Origin: Symbiodinium natans
Taxonomy: Eukaryota; Sar; Dinophyceae; Suessiales; Symbiodiniaceae
Direction: 5' to 3'
DNA: 64,000 nt
Assembly: GCA_905221605.1 (NCBI GenBank)
Contig: CAJNDS010001957.1
Span: 630,438-694,437, forward strand
A model generated the notes under the pieces. It did not search any database. It saw only the letters and a program-made list of their open reading frames with translations, and had not been told where the DNA came from. Made by a program: the position numbers and the translations under genes. How positions within the stretch are numbered: the stretch's first letter is position 1; each line of letters begins with the position of its first letter. Below, one piece after another: positions 31,037-42,875 of this stretch.

Positions 31037-32337
31037 AGCATTCGCTCTGCTATGCTGCGAGAACTTGCAGCAGCGAATCCATGTGAGCTTGCGCAATAGC
31101 TTCTAAGGCAGATGATGTTCGTGTCGCAAAGTCGTCACCGCAGCGTCCGTGCCCTCAGCAACAACTGACACTCGTCTTGATAGGATGCGAATGCGTGTAG
31201 GCTTTTGGGCAATACAAGGTGTCTCCCGTCGTCTTTGGAACGGGGCCCCGTGCAACCCTGCAGAGGCGGGCATCAGCGGCACTTGTCCAAAAAAAGGTTT
31301 GCAACGTTTTGCATGCAATGTTTGCAGGAGTTGCACACCACCACCTGCACCTGTGTGCAAGCCTCGATGAGGGTACTGGCAACGCAGGGGAGCTGCAGCA
31401 GAAGCTTGGGCGGTTCACGCATTGTGCCTGAGGCCTTCCTTCCCGTACATATATGCCAAGGCAAGTGTCAGCAAGATCTGGACAAGCTCCATCATGCACC
31501 AAGCCTTGATGCGTTGTAATTGTGTTGCTGCCATGCTAGGCCTGGCAATGCTGGCCTTGAGCACCTCATGCCATAGCTTTCAATCGCGTAGTGCGTGCCC
31601 TTCGCAGGATATGCATGCGGCCGCATGCGACATCATGTTAATGTAAGTAGGTCAGTAAGCTTTTCCCCAGCTACTTGGTCGCAGAGCTAAGTGTTAAGAA
31701 AGTGTGGTTTTCATGCTTATGCATCTGTGACCTTGTGGTGAACGGATGGCAGAGCTGGCAGCAGCAATGCTCCTGAGAAGTGGAGTTCAGATCTTATCAA
31801 GTTCCAGTGCAAATGTTTTCCATGTCCTGGGTTTTGGGAGTGCTTCACGCTGCTGCAGTATCTCAGCGCCACGTACCATATGCTTGGGCAACTTCGTTGC
31901 TTTCCTGTCATGCCAGAGGCACGCATGGAATCGAATAAATGTCGCGTGTGCTGTTCACTCGACGTCCAGAAATTCGAAAAACGCAGTCGTGCCGACCCGG
32001 CGCAAAAGAAAAGCAACCACTGCGTCCTGCAAGAAGCCAGTCTTCGCAGAAGCTGTGTCTATCCCCCTGCAGTTACCTGGTAAGTGCTGCAGCCATGGCA
32101 GTCGCAACCTGCATTTGCGCCCGGGCCTAAGATCATTCCGGAAAGCAGGCTGTTGCAGCATGTCTTGGGCGGAAGCTGTTTGATGCATCTCATGCTTAGA
32201 TGCTCTGCATTCTCATTCTCCTTTTCGTGCGGCACAACATCAAGAATGAAGCTGCGGACTGAGAAGTGCGACATAGACCTCTGCATGTTCGGCAACGCAG
32301 CAGCTGTGTAATGCCGGAGGTGCATCATCACATCATC
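31037..32337. other. Spacer between reductase and anoctamin C-terminal part
   Basis: Some short hydrophobic frames occur on the + strand (near 31,510-31,590, VAAMLGLAMLALSTSC), which could be an exon but match nothing I can name. I looked specifically for anoctamin TM1/TM2 signatures (YFG-x-K, WRRQ/WKR, WG block) and did not find them. Confidence 0.35.
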
Positions 32338-35300
32338 AGCTTCCAGATCTGCATTGCAGCTTATGTTGAGATTGCCAATGCCTTGCTGGATGTGTTTCCG
32401 GCTTACAATCGGCAAAACCTTTGGCATTCGATTTCAAGCAGCAGCACATGCGACGTATGACGACGTGTGTATTGCGAAGATTTGCGAAGGCTTGCAAGAA
32501 CCTTGACGGATCAAGAGAATCATCGGACACAAACAGAATATGAAACAGCTCTCCTTTGCAAGGCTGGGACTAGACAAGAAGCGTTTTTTCCGAAAACTCT
32601 CTCTGCTCACTTTTCAAGAGGGGATGGTGCTCAAGTTCGTGAACTCCTTCTTCGCCCTCTATTACGTGGCCTTCTTCAAGGAGCCGGGACGCTCAGGAAA
32701 GAATGAGGTGAGATCAGAAGCACTACATTCTCTCGGTTGCCTTTTTGTAGTGATTGTAGTGGACTTCTTTCTGGCTTTACGCGCAACAAGAGCACATCCC
32801 TTCCTCGAGGCATCAGACGCTTTTCAGTGAGCCCATGGAGTGCCTCAGCTGGTGCCTTACTGCCTTACTCTTGTAGCATGGCACGGTCCCCCGAGTTAGT
32901 GCTTCAATGCACATCATGCGCACCTTTTGCCAACGAGTTGCAAAACGACCGTGTGATGAGCACATCTTGAAACGGTTCACTCCTCTTCGAAGGTCTCTGA
33001 GCATGTTGTAGGAATGTAGGGCTAACAACTACTGGCTCTGTTGGATGCTCGGGTCAGTGCTGACACAGATGCCAAGTACCGGCACTCAAAGATGGTTAAA
33101 TGGTCTTGCATCTTTTGGCAGCTGTGAGGGTATTTCGATGTATCAGACGGCAAGATGTGCCACTTTCAATTGAAACACTTGTGTGTCCAGAAGACTCCAG
33201 AGTACACGCACATTGCGAGCCCGCCTGCCGCTACCCGCTTTGCCTCAGGAGACCAGTGCTTCCTGGACATCCAAGCACAGCTGGGGTGCGCCCCCATGTG
33301 ACAGTGTGAGTTGACCATTGCTCAGCGGGGCTCGACATGTCAAATGCTGTGCCGCAGAATCTTCGTGCTCTTCCGACTCTTAGTTTCCAACGTGTCTTGA
33401 TCTCAGACTTGGACGTTGAAGCTCGCAAGATTTGTCAAGGCTTGCTGCCTGAAAAAGCTCTCCAAGTGCTGGTTGCATGTGAGATGCTGTATGTCTGATC
33501 CAAGCGTCGCCCAGGGTTGAGCACTACTATCCAAAAGTTCGCCTTTGGCTTCGGAGTTTGTGCTCCCCCCCCCCGCTGGTGGACAGATCGCTTCCACGTG
33601 CTGCTTCACCTTTCATGCTCAAAGTTGCATTCAAGCCAGGATGCTCAGTGCGATGAAAGCCTTGGCTCAAGGTAAGCTCACCACGACAGCCAACTGCTTC
33701 ATCGACATTTTGATCGTGCAAAATCTCACCTGTAGCCTGAATGGCCCTATAAATCCGAGCCCTACGAGTGCCCTACGTGAAGTGGAGATGCAGCAGCAGG
33801 GCCAGCCATGTTCTGAGAAAACTGCAGCAGTCCAGAGATCTGATCTCTCAGGCCGAAACTCGGTGATCATGCAAAACCTTGCTGTCCTAGTCTTGGTACT
33901 CGGACTGTGCTCTTTTGCAAGGCAAGGACCAGACCTTGGAAGCGGAGAAGCGCTCATCAGAGCAGCTGCAGCCGCAAGGAGATGATCGCAGTTTTGCGTC
34001 AAAACGGACGGAATTTGAGCTTCACACCCCTTAGTAGCAGCCACTGCAAAGACACGCAAAGAATCTTCGTTTTTTGAGGAGGCCAGAAGCGTCGGGCTGA
34101 AGGGGATCTTGATGACCAGACACGAAGGGCGGAGTTCACGGTGGTAGAGACCATCGCGACGCTTGGCGAAGTTCTGATGCAAAGTTCCGTGCGCGATGCC
34201 ATGGTTCAACTGCAGTCTGCTCCTCTTGGCATGAAACCCTCCTCTAATAAGCTGCAACGATCTGACAAGCAGTACACAAGTCAGGTGGGATGATTGGTGA
34301 ACGCGCTGAAGCTGTATGCAGAACCAGATGTTGGCCCGAATCTGCTGAGCTACGGCTTCTTCGGACCACAAGCAGTCACAAGCAGTGAGCACTGAGCCCG
34401 CCAAAGGATGCGCTCCTCGAAACGTCTGCAGGTCTTCCGAACCTGTGAGATTTGGAAGACTTTGGAAGCGGTGCCGCGCGGGATGCCATAAGTTTGAAAA
34501 GTCCGCTCTGATGTTTCATGCTTGCATAATTTGCATCCCTGATCTGCGTCTCCGGCCGCTTACGTCCCTTACGCCCCTTACGCAGGTCTTCGCATGACAA
34601 GATCACCTTCCAGACGTTGTACCACGGTCCCCTGGCACTGAGAGATGTCTGTACTGAAGCGCAGAGCCGTCGCAGAGCGCTCCAGCGCTCCCCCGCCTTC
34701 CTCTCGCTCACTCTCTCTTCTCTTTTTGTTCTCTCTCCGCCTTCACTTCACGCCCCCGCTTCCAGTTCACTTTCTGTAGGCCATGCCCTGGAGTTGGCGG
34801 AGATGTCGGCGACAGAGCAGCAGGCCAAGAAGGCAGCGTGCTGAGAGCTCCGTGATGCTCCGTGACCACATCGAGCCTCTTTGCAAGCAACGTCCGGCAG
34901 GAGAGTCACCGCAACTTCGATCAGTTTGACGAGATGCTCCTGACGTCAGGAACTTATACTGCAAGGTCCCACAAGGTTCCATTCCATGATGCACATCGAT
35001 GCACTGAGCATGCGCAGAAGTTCCGACACGCGAGGCATGGCTATGCCACACTCTTTGCAGTCACATCCCCTTGGGTATGCACTGCAGCCCGCTTCCATGT
35101 TTGATGCAGCCCATCCGTGGTACCCATTGTTTGAAGGACGTAGTTGGATTTGCATGAGTCTGCGTGCTGGACACGAGACATGGCATGACAGACACTGTTG
35201 GCCGTCCTGGTGGAGATCTGGGTTGACATGAGAAGTCCGGATCCAGGATGCTGAGCATTGAGTTGTTGTTAGCCCCAAGCAATCTAAACCGTCTATCCGC

Positions 35301-36332
35301 AGTCAGTCGAGGCGTGATGCTTTTCTGAGTGCACTCTGTGCGTGAAGATTTCAGAGTACAAAACGTGGTATTTCCAAGGTCTCCTGGACAACAGGCAGCG
35401 CCCCTTCCCAACGCAGGCGCGCAACAACGAGAGCTGGCCTCAGCAGAGCCTGATGGATTCTTTCCACGCGCGATGCTTCCTGGACTGAGGCCTTGGGGTA
35501 CCGCCTTTGAAATCTACGGCGCGTCAGTGTGTGTTGATCCACGTAGCACACCATTCACGCTCACACTAACCTTGTTCTGACAGGCGTGATGGCAGCACTG
35601 ACAAACGTGTTGTTGCTCATCTTCACGTCCTCGCAGTACTCCAGCTGGACCATCACTGAGAAGGCCGGGCCTCGACATTTTGCCTTCTTTGTCCTGCACG
35701 CTGAGAGCGTGCGCAGTCATCATTGATTGCCACTTTCCAGATCGTCTTCTTTGCCTTCCTGGAGCACTTGATCTTTGGCGCACGGTCCGTTCCACAGCTA
35801 GTCTCTCCACGACTTGTAATTGGTATGCATGTGTGCAAGCACCAAGCCTCCTCTACTTTGATGCATGTAAGGGGGCCCAGAACCTTGTAAAGCGATAGTA
35901 ACACCAAACGATCCCCTCGAGTTGAGGGAGCATTCTGCGGTGACACTTCGATTAAACAGCAAAGTGACATCTTCATGCATAAAGCAACGGTATCAGGTGC
36001 AAAAAACGTTTTCAAGCGAAGTGCAACACGACGCTGCGCTCAGTAGCCCAAAAAAGTGCAGCCGTTCAGCCCTTCATGTGTGGTCTTGTTTAGGGTGCAT
36101 GCCATGCTTGTAATCCATGTTTTTGTGGCTGTTCCTGTTGCTGCGTGGCCTTAGGTTGTTCGTTCAGATCATCTTCCCTCAGGCTCTGGATGATCCGTAT
36201 GAAGTCCTTAGTCCGTTCATGCTTCTGCTCGAGGTGCCGCAGGCCGTGGAGGTTCTGTCTCTCAAACAAGACAGTGTGGTCCACCGATGCTTGGAGGGCA
36301 TCAAGGCCAGGCAACTAAGTCTAAGTGACTAG
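32338..36332 (+). CDS. Anoctamin (TMEM16) family, TM3 to C-terminal tail
   Basis: Family blocks appear in correct order: a TM3-like AAYVEIANALLDVF (about 32,355); LARTLTDQENHRTQTEYE (32,490-32,545); VNSFFALYYVAFFKEPGRSG (32,638-32,697); a QCFLDIQAQLG Cys block (about 33,255); NFDQFDEMLL (about 34,914); HGYATLFAVTSPW (35,035-35,073); LLAVLVEIWVDMRS (35,196-35,237); WGTAFEIY joined to GVMAALTNVLLLIFTSS (35,493-35,630); and IVFFAFLEHLIFGAR (35,741-35,785). The tail, EVPQAVEVLSLKQDSVVHRC, matches the usual end of anoctamins, after about 36,228. Well-supported introns are 32563-32620 (GC-AG), 35519-35583 (GC-AG) and 35700-35740 (GC-AG), with a GTGAGA donor at 32,708. The N-terminal domain, TM1 and TM2 are absent upstream but are present at 9.8-11.3 kb. 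Exons between 33.3 and 34.8 kb are unresolved. Confidence 0.8.
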
Positions 36333-37736
36333 GATTCTGATGTCATGTCCCTGCCCCAAGGTGGAAAGCAACACGGACTTCAGTCTCTTTAGGGAAAGCC
36401 GTGTACAGGAGGACGTGCAGGCTCGCACTCGCTTGCTGCCTGTCTGGGTATCAATTTCAAGTTTGGTTCGGCTGCAGAAAGCATCGCAAGCATGACCGTT
36501 GCACCCCAGCCAGACCTCTTCCATCTGCGTGCAGATGTTCTGAAACAGGTATTCGGATATGACCTCCTCGAAACAGATGAGGCATCGAATGCACGTGGCA
36601 GTGACTCTGTGACTGCTACGTTGCTGCGCGGAGCATTGCAGGCTGACCTGACCTTGTCTTTGCGAGACAGTGGCAAGTCCATGTGGCCGTCTTAATCTGA
36701 AGAGCCGGGCTTGAGCTCTCCTTTGGTAGAGCCTGATGAGTCCATGCTCCAACTCAGTGCCAACTCTCAGACTCTCAGGTACCAGGGAGTGATTGACGAG
36801 GTTGGCACTCTGCGAGTCAACATCGGCATGCCAGTGAGCAAGTGAGGCCTAAATGAGAGGGTGTGTTGGCAACGTAGCTGCTTGGTCCAACATGGTTGTA
36901 GGCGCTCATGATCAGCGTCCCCCTACTGCGTAGACCCGCACGGAACTATGGTGATAACAGAGGGCTAGTAGGGATATCCAGTAGGGCCTTCGTAGGGAGG
37001 TTCTACTCACAGTTTCACTTTGACAAGCGGGCAAGTGCACCTTGAGGAGATGTGTTTCAACTGCGGTGAGCCATGACCGCACGGGTTAGTTGGAGTACAT
37101 TTTTCTTCATTCATTGCTCGTGCTTCGCACTGTTGCGCTTGACATTGCCGCAGGCAACATGCCGCGCTGTATGCACTTTTCCTTTTCCTTCCGACTGCTC
37201 TCGCAACGGTTGCAGCTGACATGCTCAACAAGTCTAGTTCGTTCCCTAAACAACTTCCACAAGATGTTCGCACAAGGCAAGTGCCCGCTGCGAGAAGTTG
37301 GACGTTAATCAGGACAATCTTGAACAGTGGTTGAGCTTGCGAGAATCAATCTGCACCTGCATCTCTACATGTAGACTCGTAGTCGTAGACTGCCTGCGTG
37401 CAGCTACTTAGTCACTTAGTCTTGTCGTAACTTATCCATAGGCGATAAGGGCAGCTCCAACAAATCTATTCTCGCTGGAGTGGCAGCTCTTCCGAATGCG
37501 CAGGCAACCACATATGTTGCTTGACGAAGCTGTCGCATCTAAAGAGATGCGCAGTGGTAGAGGTGCAGCTATGCTAAATCTTTGTATCGCCTCGATATCG
37601 TGCAACTATGGGTACACAACGTCTCGAGTTGTTTGTAATTACACGTCTGCATAAGCCACCAGACGTTCTGACATGTCCACAGCGTTTGAAGTCACTTACA
37701 TGACATATGCCATGACTGTGCCCTGCAGCTGCAAGC
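36333..37736. other. Region after anoctamin tail, possible last exon, otherwise no gene
   Basis: A + strand frame from the ATG at 36,494 to 36,695 (DLFHLRADVLKQVFGYDLLE and following) has convincing protein composition. It could be a last anoctamin exon or an independent fragment; I recognise no domain. From 36,700 to the array start at 37,737 I see nothing supported. Confidence 0.3.
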
Positions 37737-37770
37737 GGCGGCTCAAGCAGAAGCGAGTTCTGCTGCGAGA

Positions 37771-38619
37771 ATGTCAGGCCAAGCAGTTGTGCAGCTAGCC
37801 CCCGCCTTTGTCGGGGAGCAAGCGGTGTACGGGCCCGACTATAGGGGCGGCCTCGCACCCCCGCCCGAATGGTGGGCCAAGATAGCCCACCCCATGGCGC
37901 CGTGGCCACCTGGACCCCTCCAATGCCCCCCACCTCAATACCCACCGCAATACCCACCTCAATACCCACCTCAATACCCACCTCAATACCCGCCTCAATA
38001 CCCACCTGCACACTTGCTGCAGTTCCAGTGCTACTGGCAACCACCACCGCCACCACAGCAAGTCATCCAGCAACTTCCAATGCAGGCCCAGTTCTGCTGG
38101 CCACAACCACCGCACCAGTTCTCCCCCCTGAACTGCTATGCAGTCCCACCTGGTCTCAGTTACCAGCCAATTCCGGTGTGGCAACCTCCACCTTTAACCC
38201 ACTTCCAAATCCCATCCTACCATGCAGCACCAGCCCCAACACCTTCGCCTGCAGCCTTTGTCAATCCCCCTCCGCCTCCGGCAGCAGCCCCACAGCTGCC
38301 TGGAACCATCGACGCCCGAGAGACCTTGGTGCCAAGCGGACCTCCAAGGCCGTCCTGGGCTGATATTTCGGAGGAGGTTCCCCGTAGCCCATGCCAGCCA
38401 GAGCCAGAGGAGGCAGCCGCTTCCTCGGCCCCGAGTCTCCCAAGTCTCTTGGTGAACCGTTCAGCCCAGCAACAAAAGAAGTCCAGCAAGTCCCGAAAAT
38501 GTGGCTCGAGGCCAGGGGAACTGCAGCTTTCAAATACTTCCCATCAAGAGATATGCGACTTGGATGTCGGTGGCCAGGTGATCGCAGAGATGATGCGCAA
38601 AGAGGATGCGCAAAGATGA
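37771..38619 (+). CDS. Pro/Tyr/Gln-rich protein, tandem copy 1
   Basis: The frame is uninterrupted, with a true ATG and 282 codons. Residues ~50-75 contain six QYPP repeats (CPPPQYPPQYPPQY type), followed by a Q/W/P-rich middle (QCYWQPPPPPQQ, PVWQPPPL). Then comes RPSWADISEEVPRSPC, an acidic/Ser segment, a basic QQQKKSSKSRKCG stretch, and ICDLDVGGQVIAEMMRKEDA at the end. It is compositionally like disordered RNA-associated or condensate-forming proteins, but that is analogy only; I recognise no domain. Tandem single-exon copies separated by ~890 bp spacers are usual for dinoflagellate multi-copy genes. The high conservation of frame between copies 1 and 3 supports coding. Confidence 0.6.
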   Translation: MSGQAVVQLAPAFVGEQAVYGPDYRGGLAPPPEWWAKIAHPMAPWPPGPLQCPPPQYPPQYPPQYPPQYPPQYPPQYPPAHLLQFQCYWQPPPPPQQVIQQLPMQAQFCWPQPPHQFSPLNCYAVPPGLSYQPIPVWQPPPLTHFQIPSYHAAPAPTPSPAAFVNPPPPPAAAPQLPGTIDARETLVPSGPPRPSWADISEEVPRSPCQPEPEEAAASSAPSLPSLLVNRSAQQQKKSSKSRKCGSRPGELQLSNTSHQEICDLDVGGQVIAEMMRKEDAQR

Positions 38620-39508
38620 TTTTGCGCCAAGATGATGGCGTGCCTGAGCTGCAACTGATCCTGTGAAGTTTTTGAAGCAGATGTGCGAAGTTCTTGAGCG
38701 TCCTTGATGCAGAGAGGTGGCAGTCACCAGACCGCTTTCGAAAACCGCAGCCGTATGAGATGAGACGTGGGCAAAGCTTCCCGCTAAGTGATGCCAACGG
38801 CGCCGCAGTGTCACCAGCCAGCCTTCCTTAAAGGAACGCGGCTACCATCTGCTAGCGCTTCAAGCAGCAAGCCCACCATGATGCCCTGCCCCAGAGACCC
38901 CTTAAAGAAGTCGCCTGCACCATGACCGTGCTCTTGAATGTCACAAGGCGTAGGATAAGATTGTCTGGGCTTCGGCGAGCTTGAGTGTTCAAAGTTTCCA
39001 TGTAGGTTGTAGCTGTCGGCCTAGGAAGCATCGCGTGCTCGACCGAGCAGGCGCAATAGCGCCTCATGCTTCTGACAGAAATTGTGCAATGAGGGTGTGT
39101 GTTGATTTTGGAATCCTCTTTGCGATTTACAAGAGGCTTCCATGTGGATTCAGCTTTTGGGGTAGGCACTAGCATGGCAATAGTGGCAATCTATATAATC
39201 TACATGGCCAGATGTTTTCTGCTTTTGCGATGACAACATGCCATGCCCCAAAGTCATACATTGGTACACCATGATACAGCGTTCTATGTGAATTGGCAAT
39301 CCCCAGAGACACATGACACGACCCAAAGCTTGGAACGACAAGTGGAGCAGGCGAGGTCCTCCCAGTTTTGCGCCCCTGTACTCATTACGTGCCTCGCATT
39401 GCGCCTGAACCCATCATTGCCAAAGGCAGAGCAGCGACATGTCCATGACTCGCGCCGCTGCATGCCACAGCACGGGCGGCTCAAGCAGAAGCGGGTTCTG
39501 CTGCGAGA

Positions 39509-40349
39509 ATGTCAGGCCAAGCAGTTGTGCAGCTAGCCCCCGCCTTTGTCGGGGAGCAAGCGGTGTACGGGCCCGACTATAGGGGCGGCCTCGCACCCCC
39601 GCCCGAATGGTGGGCCAAGATAGCCCACCCCATGGCGCCGTGGCCACCTGGACCCCTCCAATGCCCCCCACCTCAGTACCCGCCGCAATACCCACCTCAA
39701 TACCCACCTCAATACCCACCTCAATACCCGCCTCAATACCCACCTGCACACTTGCTGCAGTTCCAGTGCTACTGGCAACCACCACCGCCACCACAGCAAG
39801 TCATCCAGCAACTTCCAATGCAGGCCCAGTTCTGCTGGCCACAACCACCGCACCAGTTCTCCCCCCTGAACTGCTATGCAGTCACACCTGGTCTCAGTTA
39901 CCAGCCAATTCCGGTGTGGCAACCTCCACCGTTAACCCATCCCATCCCACCATGCAGCACCAGCCCCAACACCTTCGCCTGCAGCCTTTGTCAATCCCCC
40001 TCCGCCTCCGGCAGCAGCCCCACAGCTGCCTGGAACCATCGACGCCCGAGAGACCTTGGTGCCAAGCGGACCTCCAAGGCCGTCCTGGGCTGATATTTCG
40101 GAGGAGGTTCCCCGTAGCCCATGCCAGCCAGAGCCAGAGGAGGCAGCCGCTTCCTCGGCCCCGAGTCTCCCAAGTCTCTTGGTGAACCGTTCAGCCAAGC
40201 AACAAAAGAAGTCCAGCAAGTCCCGAAAATGTGGCTCGAGGCCAGGGGAACTGCAGCTTTCAAATACTTCCCATCAAGAGATATGCGACTTGCATGTCGG
40301 TGGCCAGGTGATCGCAGAGATGGTGCGCAAAGAGGATGCGCAAAGATGA
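39509..40349 (+). pseudogene. Pro/Tyr/Gln-rich protein, tandem copy 2, frameshifted
   Basis: This copy is nearly identical to copies 1 and 3 up to LTH, where an 8-bp deletion (in the stretch after CAACCTCCACCGTTAACCCA, about 39,935-39,945) shifts the frame. The shifted frame ends at 40,093 after 194 codons. The original C-terminal frame continues intact from about 40,056 to 40,349 (the SWADISEE and DLHVGGQVIAEM segments). It is therefore either a pseudogene or a copy producing a truncated product; a sequencing error is possible but an 8-bp loss is unlikely to be one. Confidence 0.7.
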
Positions 40350-41248
40350 TTTTGCGCAAAGATGATGGCGTGCCTGAGCTGCAACTGATCCCGTGAAGTC
40401 TTTGAAGCAGATGTGCGAAGTTCTTGAGCGTCCTTGATGCAGAGAGGTGGCAGTCACCAAACCGCTTTCGAAAGCCGCAGCCGTGGCTGCCAAAGAGAAT
40501 GAGATGAGACGTGGGCAAAGCTTCCCGCTAAGTGATGCCAACGGCGCCACAGTGTCACCAGCCAAGCCTTCCTTAAAGGAACGCGGCTACCATCTGCTAG
40601 CGCTTCAAGCAAGCCCACCATGATGCTCCGCCCTAGACCCCTTAAAGAGGTCGCCTGCACCATGACCGTGCTCTTGAATGTCACAAGGCGTAGGATAAGA
40701 TTGTCTGGGCTTCGGCGAGCTTGAGTGTTCAAAGTTTCCATGTAGGTTGTAGCTGTCGGCCTAGGAAGCATCGCGTGCTCGACCGAGCAGGCGCAATAGC
40801 GCCTCATGCTTCTGACAGAAATTGTGCAATGAGGGTGTGTGTTGATTTTGGAATCCTCTTTGCGATTTACAAGAGGCTTCCATGTGGATTCAGCTTTTGG
40901 GGTAGGCACTAGCATGGCAATAGTGGCAATCTATATAATCTATATGGCCAGATGTTTTCTGCTTTTGCGATGACAACATGCCATGCCCCAAAGTCATACA
41001 TTGGTACACCATGATACAGCGTTCTATGTGAATTGGCAATCCCCAGAGACACATGACACGACCCAAAGCTTGGAACGACAAGTGGAGCAGGCGAGGTCCT
41101 CCCAGTATAGCGCCCCTGTACTCATTACGTGCCTCGCATTGCGCCTGAACCCATCATTGCCAAAGGCAGAGCAGCGACATGTCCATGACTCGCGCCGCTG
41201 CATGCCACAGCACGGGCGGCTCAAGCGGAAGCGAGTTCTGCTGCGAGA

Positions 41249-42091
41249 ATGTCAGGCCAAGCAGTTGTGCAGCTAGCCCCCGCCTTTGTCGGGGAGCAAG
41301 CGGTGTACGGGCCCGACTATAGGGGCGGCCTCGCACCCCCGCCCGAATGGTGGGCCAAGATAGCCCACCCCATGGCGCCGTGGCCACCTGGACCCCTCCA
41401 ATGCCCCCCACCTCAGTACCCACCGCAATACCCGCCTCAATACCCACCTCAATACCTACCTCAATACCCGCCTCAATACCCACCTGCACACTTGCTGCAG
41501 TTCCAGTGCTATTGGCAACCACCACCACAGCAAGTCATCCAGCAACTTCCAATGCAGGCCCAGTTCTGCTGGCCACAACCACCGCACCAGTTCTCCCCCC
41601 TGAACTGCTATGCAGTCACACCTGGTCTCAGTTACCAGCCAATTCCGGTGTGGCAACCTCCACCTTTAACCCACTTCCAAATCCCATCCTACCATGCAGC
41701 ACCAGCCCCAACACCTTCGCCTGCAGCCTTTGTCAATCCCCCTCCGCCTCCGGCAGCAGCCCCACAGCTGCCTGGAACCATCGACGCCCGAGAGACCTTG
41801 GTGCCAAGCGGACCTCCAAGGCCGTCCTGGGCTGATATTTCGGAGGAGGTTCCCCGTAGCCCATGCCAGCCAGAGCCAGAGGAGGCATCCGCTTCCTCGG
41901 CCCCGAGTCTCCCAAGTCTCTTGGTGAACCGTTCAGCCCAGCAACAAAAGAAGTCCAGCAAGTCCCGAAAATGTGGCTCGAGGCCAGGGGAACTGCAGCT
42001 TTCAAATACTTCCCATCAAGAGATATGCGACTTGGATGTCGGTGGCCAGGTGATCGCAGAGATGATGCGCAAAGAGGATGCGCAAAGATGA
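41249..42091 (+). CDS. Pro/Tyr/Gln-rich protein, tandem copy 3
   Basis: An intact 280-codon frame from a true ATG corresponds to copy 1. It differs by loss of two prolines in the WQPPPQQ stretch, one QYLP variant in the QYPP repeat, and a few substitutions. These in-frame changes, against the frameshift in copy 2, suggest that copies 1 and 3 are under coding constraint. It lies upstream of the interrupted third spacer. Function unknown. Confidence 0.6.
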   Translation: MSGQAVVQLAPAFVGEQAVYGPDYRGGLAPPPEWWAKIAHPMAPWPPGPLQCPPPQYPPQYPPQYPPQYLPQYPPQYPPAHLLQFQCYWQPPPQQVIQQLPMQAQFCWPQPPHQFSPLNCYAVTPGLSYQPIPVWQPPPLTHFQIPSYHAAPAPTPSPAAFVNPPPPPAAAPQLPGTIDARETLVPSGPPRPSWADISEEVPRSPCQPEPEEASASSAPSLPSLLVNRSAQQQKKSSKSRKCGSRPGELQLSNTSHQEICDLDVGGQVIAEMMRKEDAQR

Positions 42092-42875
42092 TTTTGCGCC
42101 AAGATGATGGCGTGCCTGAGCTGCAACTGATCCCGTGAAGTTTTTGAAGCAGATGTGCGAAGTTCTTGAGCGTCCTTGATGCAGAGAGGTGGCAGTCACC
42201 AAACCGCTTTCGAAAGCCGCAGCCGTGGCTGCCAAAGAGAATGAGATGAGACGTGGGCAAAGCTTCCCGCTAAGTGATGCCAACGGCGCCACAGTGTCAC
42301 CAGCCAAGCCTTCCTTAAAGGAACGCGGCTACCATCTGCTAGCGCTTCAAGCAGCAAGCCCACCATGATGCTCCGCCCTAGACCCCTTAAAGAAGTCGCC
42401 TGCACCATGACCGTGCTCTTGAATGTCACAAGGCGTAGGATAAGATTGTCTGGGCTTCGGCGAGCTTGAGTGTTCAAAGTTTCCATGTAGGTTGTAGCTG
42501 CATTGTAGCTGTCGGCCTAGGAAGCATCGCGTGCTCGACCGAGCAGGCACAATAGCGCCTCATTCTTCTGACAGAAATTGTGCAATGAGGGCGTGTGTTT
42601 TTTCAGGGTCTCAGGCCAGTCAGTTGCCTGTGCATAGCGAAATCTATATTATCGATCTCGCCAGAAGCCTTTTGTCTGATACTGCAGCTCCCGATCTCAG
42701 CATTTGCGCTATCTGGGTTTCCAGAACTTCGGCTCCCTTCCCATTTGTCCCTCGAACGCCCTCAACGATCTCCAAGAAAAGAAGCCTTGATTTTGGAATC
42801 CTCTTGCGTTTTACAGGCCGCTTCCATGTGGATTCAGCTTTTGGGGTAGGCGCTAGCATGGCAACCTATATAATT

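Larger units (their letters stand above)
37737..42875 (+). repeat. Tandem array of a ~1.74 kb unit, three copies
   Basis: Units start at about 37,737, 39,475 and 41,215 (each just before GGCTCAAGC.GAAGCG). The start codons are at 37,771, 39,509 and 41,249, giving periods of 1738 and 1740 bp. Coding parts and spacers are both nearly identical between units. The third spacer carries an extra ~190 bp (about 42,595-42,790), continues to 42,875 and is then interrupted by a dispersed repeat. A piece of the same spacer reappears at 43,690-43,748. Confidence 0.95.

Noticed and set aside
31500-31600. Hydrophobic frame (AAMLGLAMLALSTSC) as TM2 of the second anoctamin
   Set aside because: It lacks the flanking W-R-R-Q/WG and YYP-KR blocks that define that part of the family; too weak to use against the split-gene reading, though it should be tested.
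37737-37760. GGCTCAAG before each tandem gene as a relic of the dinoflagellate spliced leader
   Set aside because: Only the last eight bases of the leader match, the preceding bases do not, and an 8-mer is expected by chance in a window this size.
37737-42875. CRISPR-like array interpretation of the regular repeats
   Set aside because: The repeat unit is 1.74 kb with conserved coding content; there are no short repeats with unique spacers, and the organism is eukaryotic.
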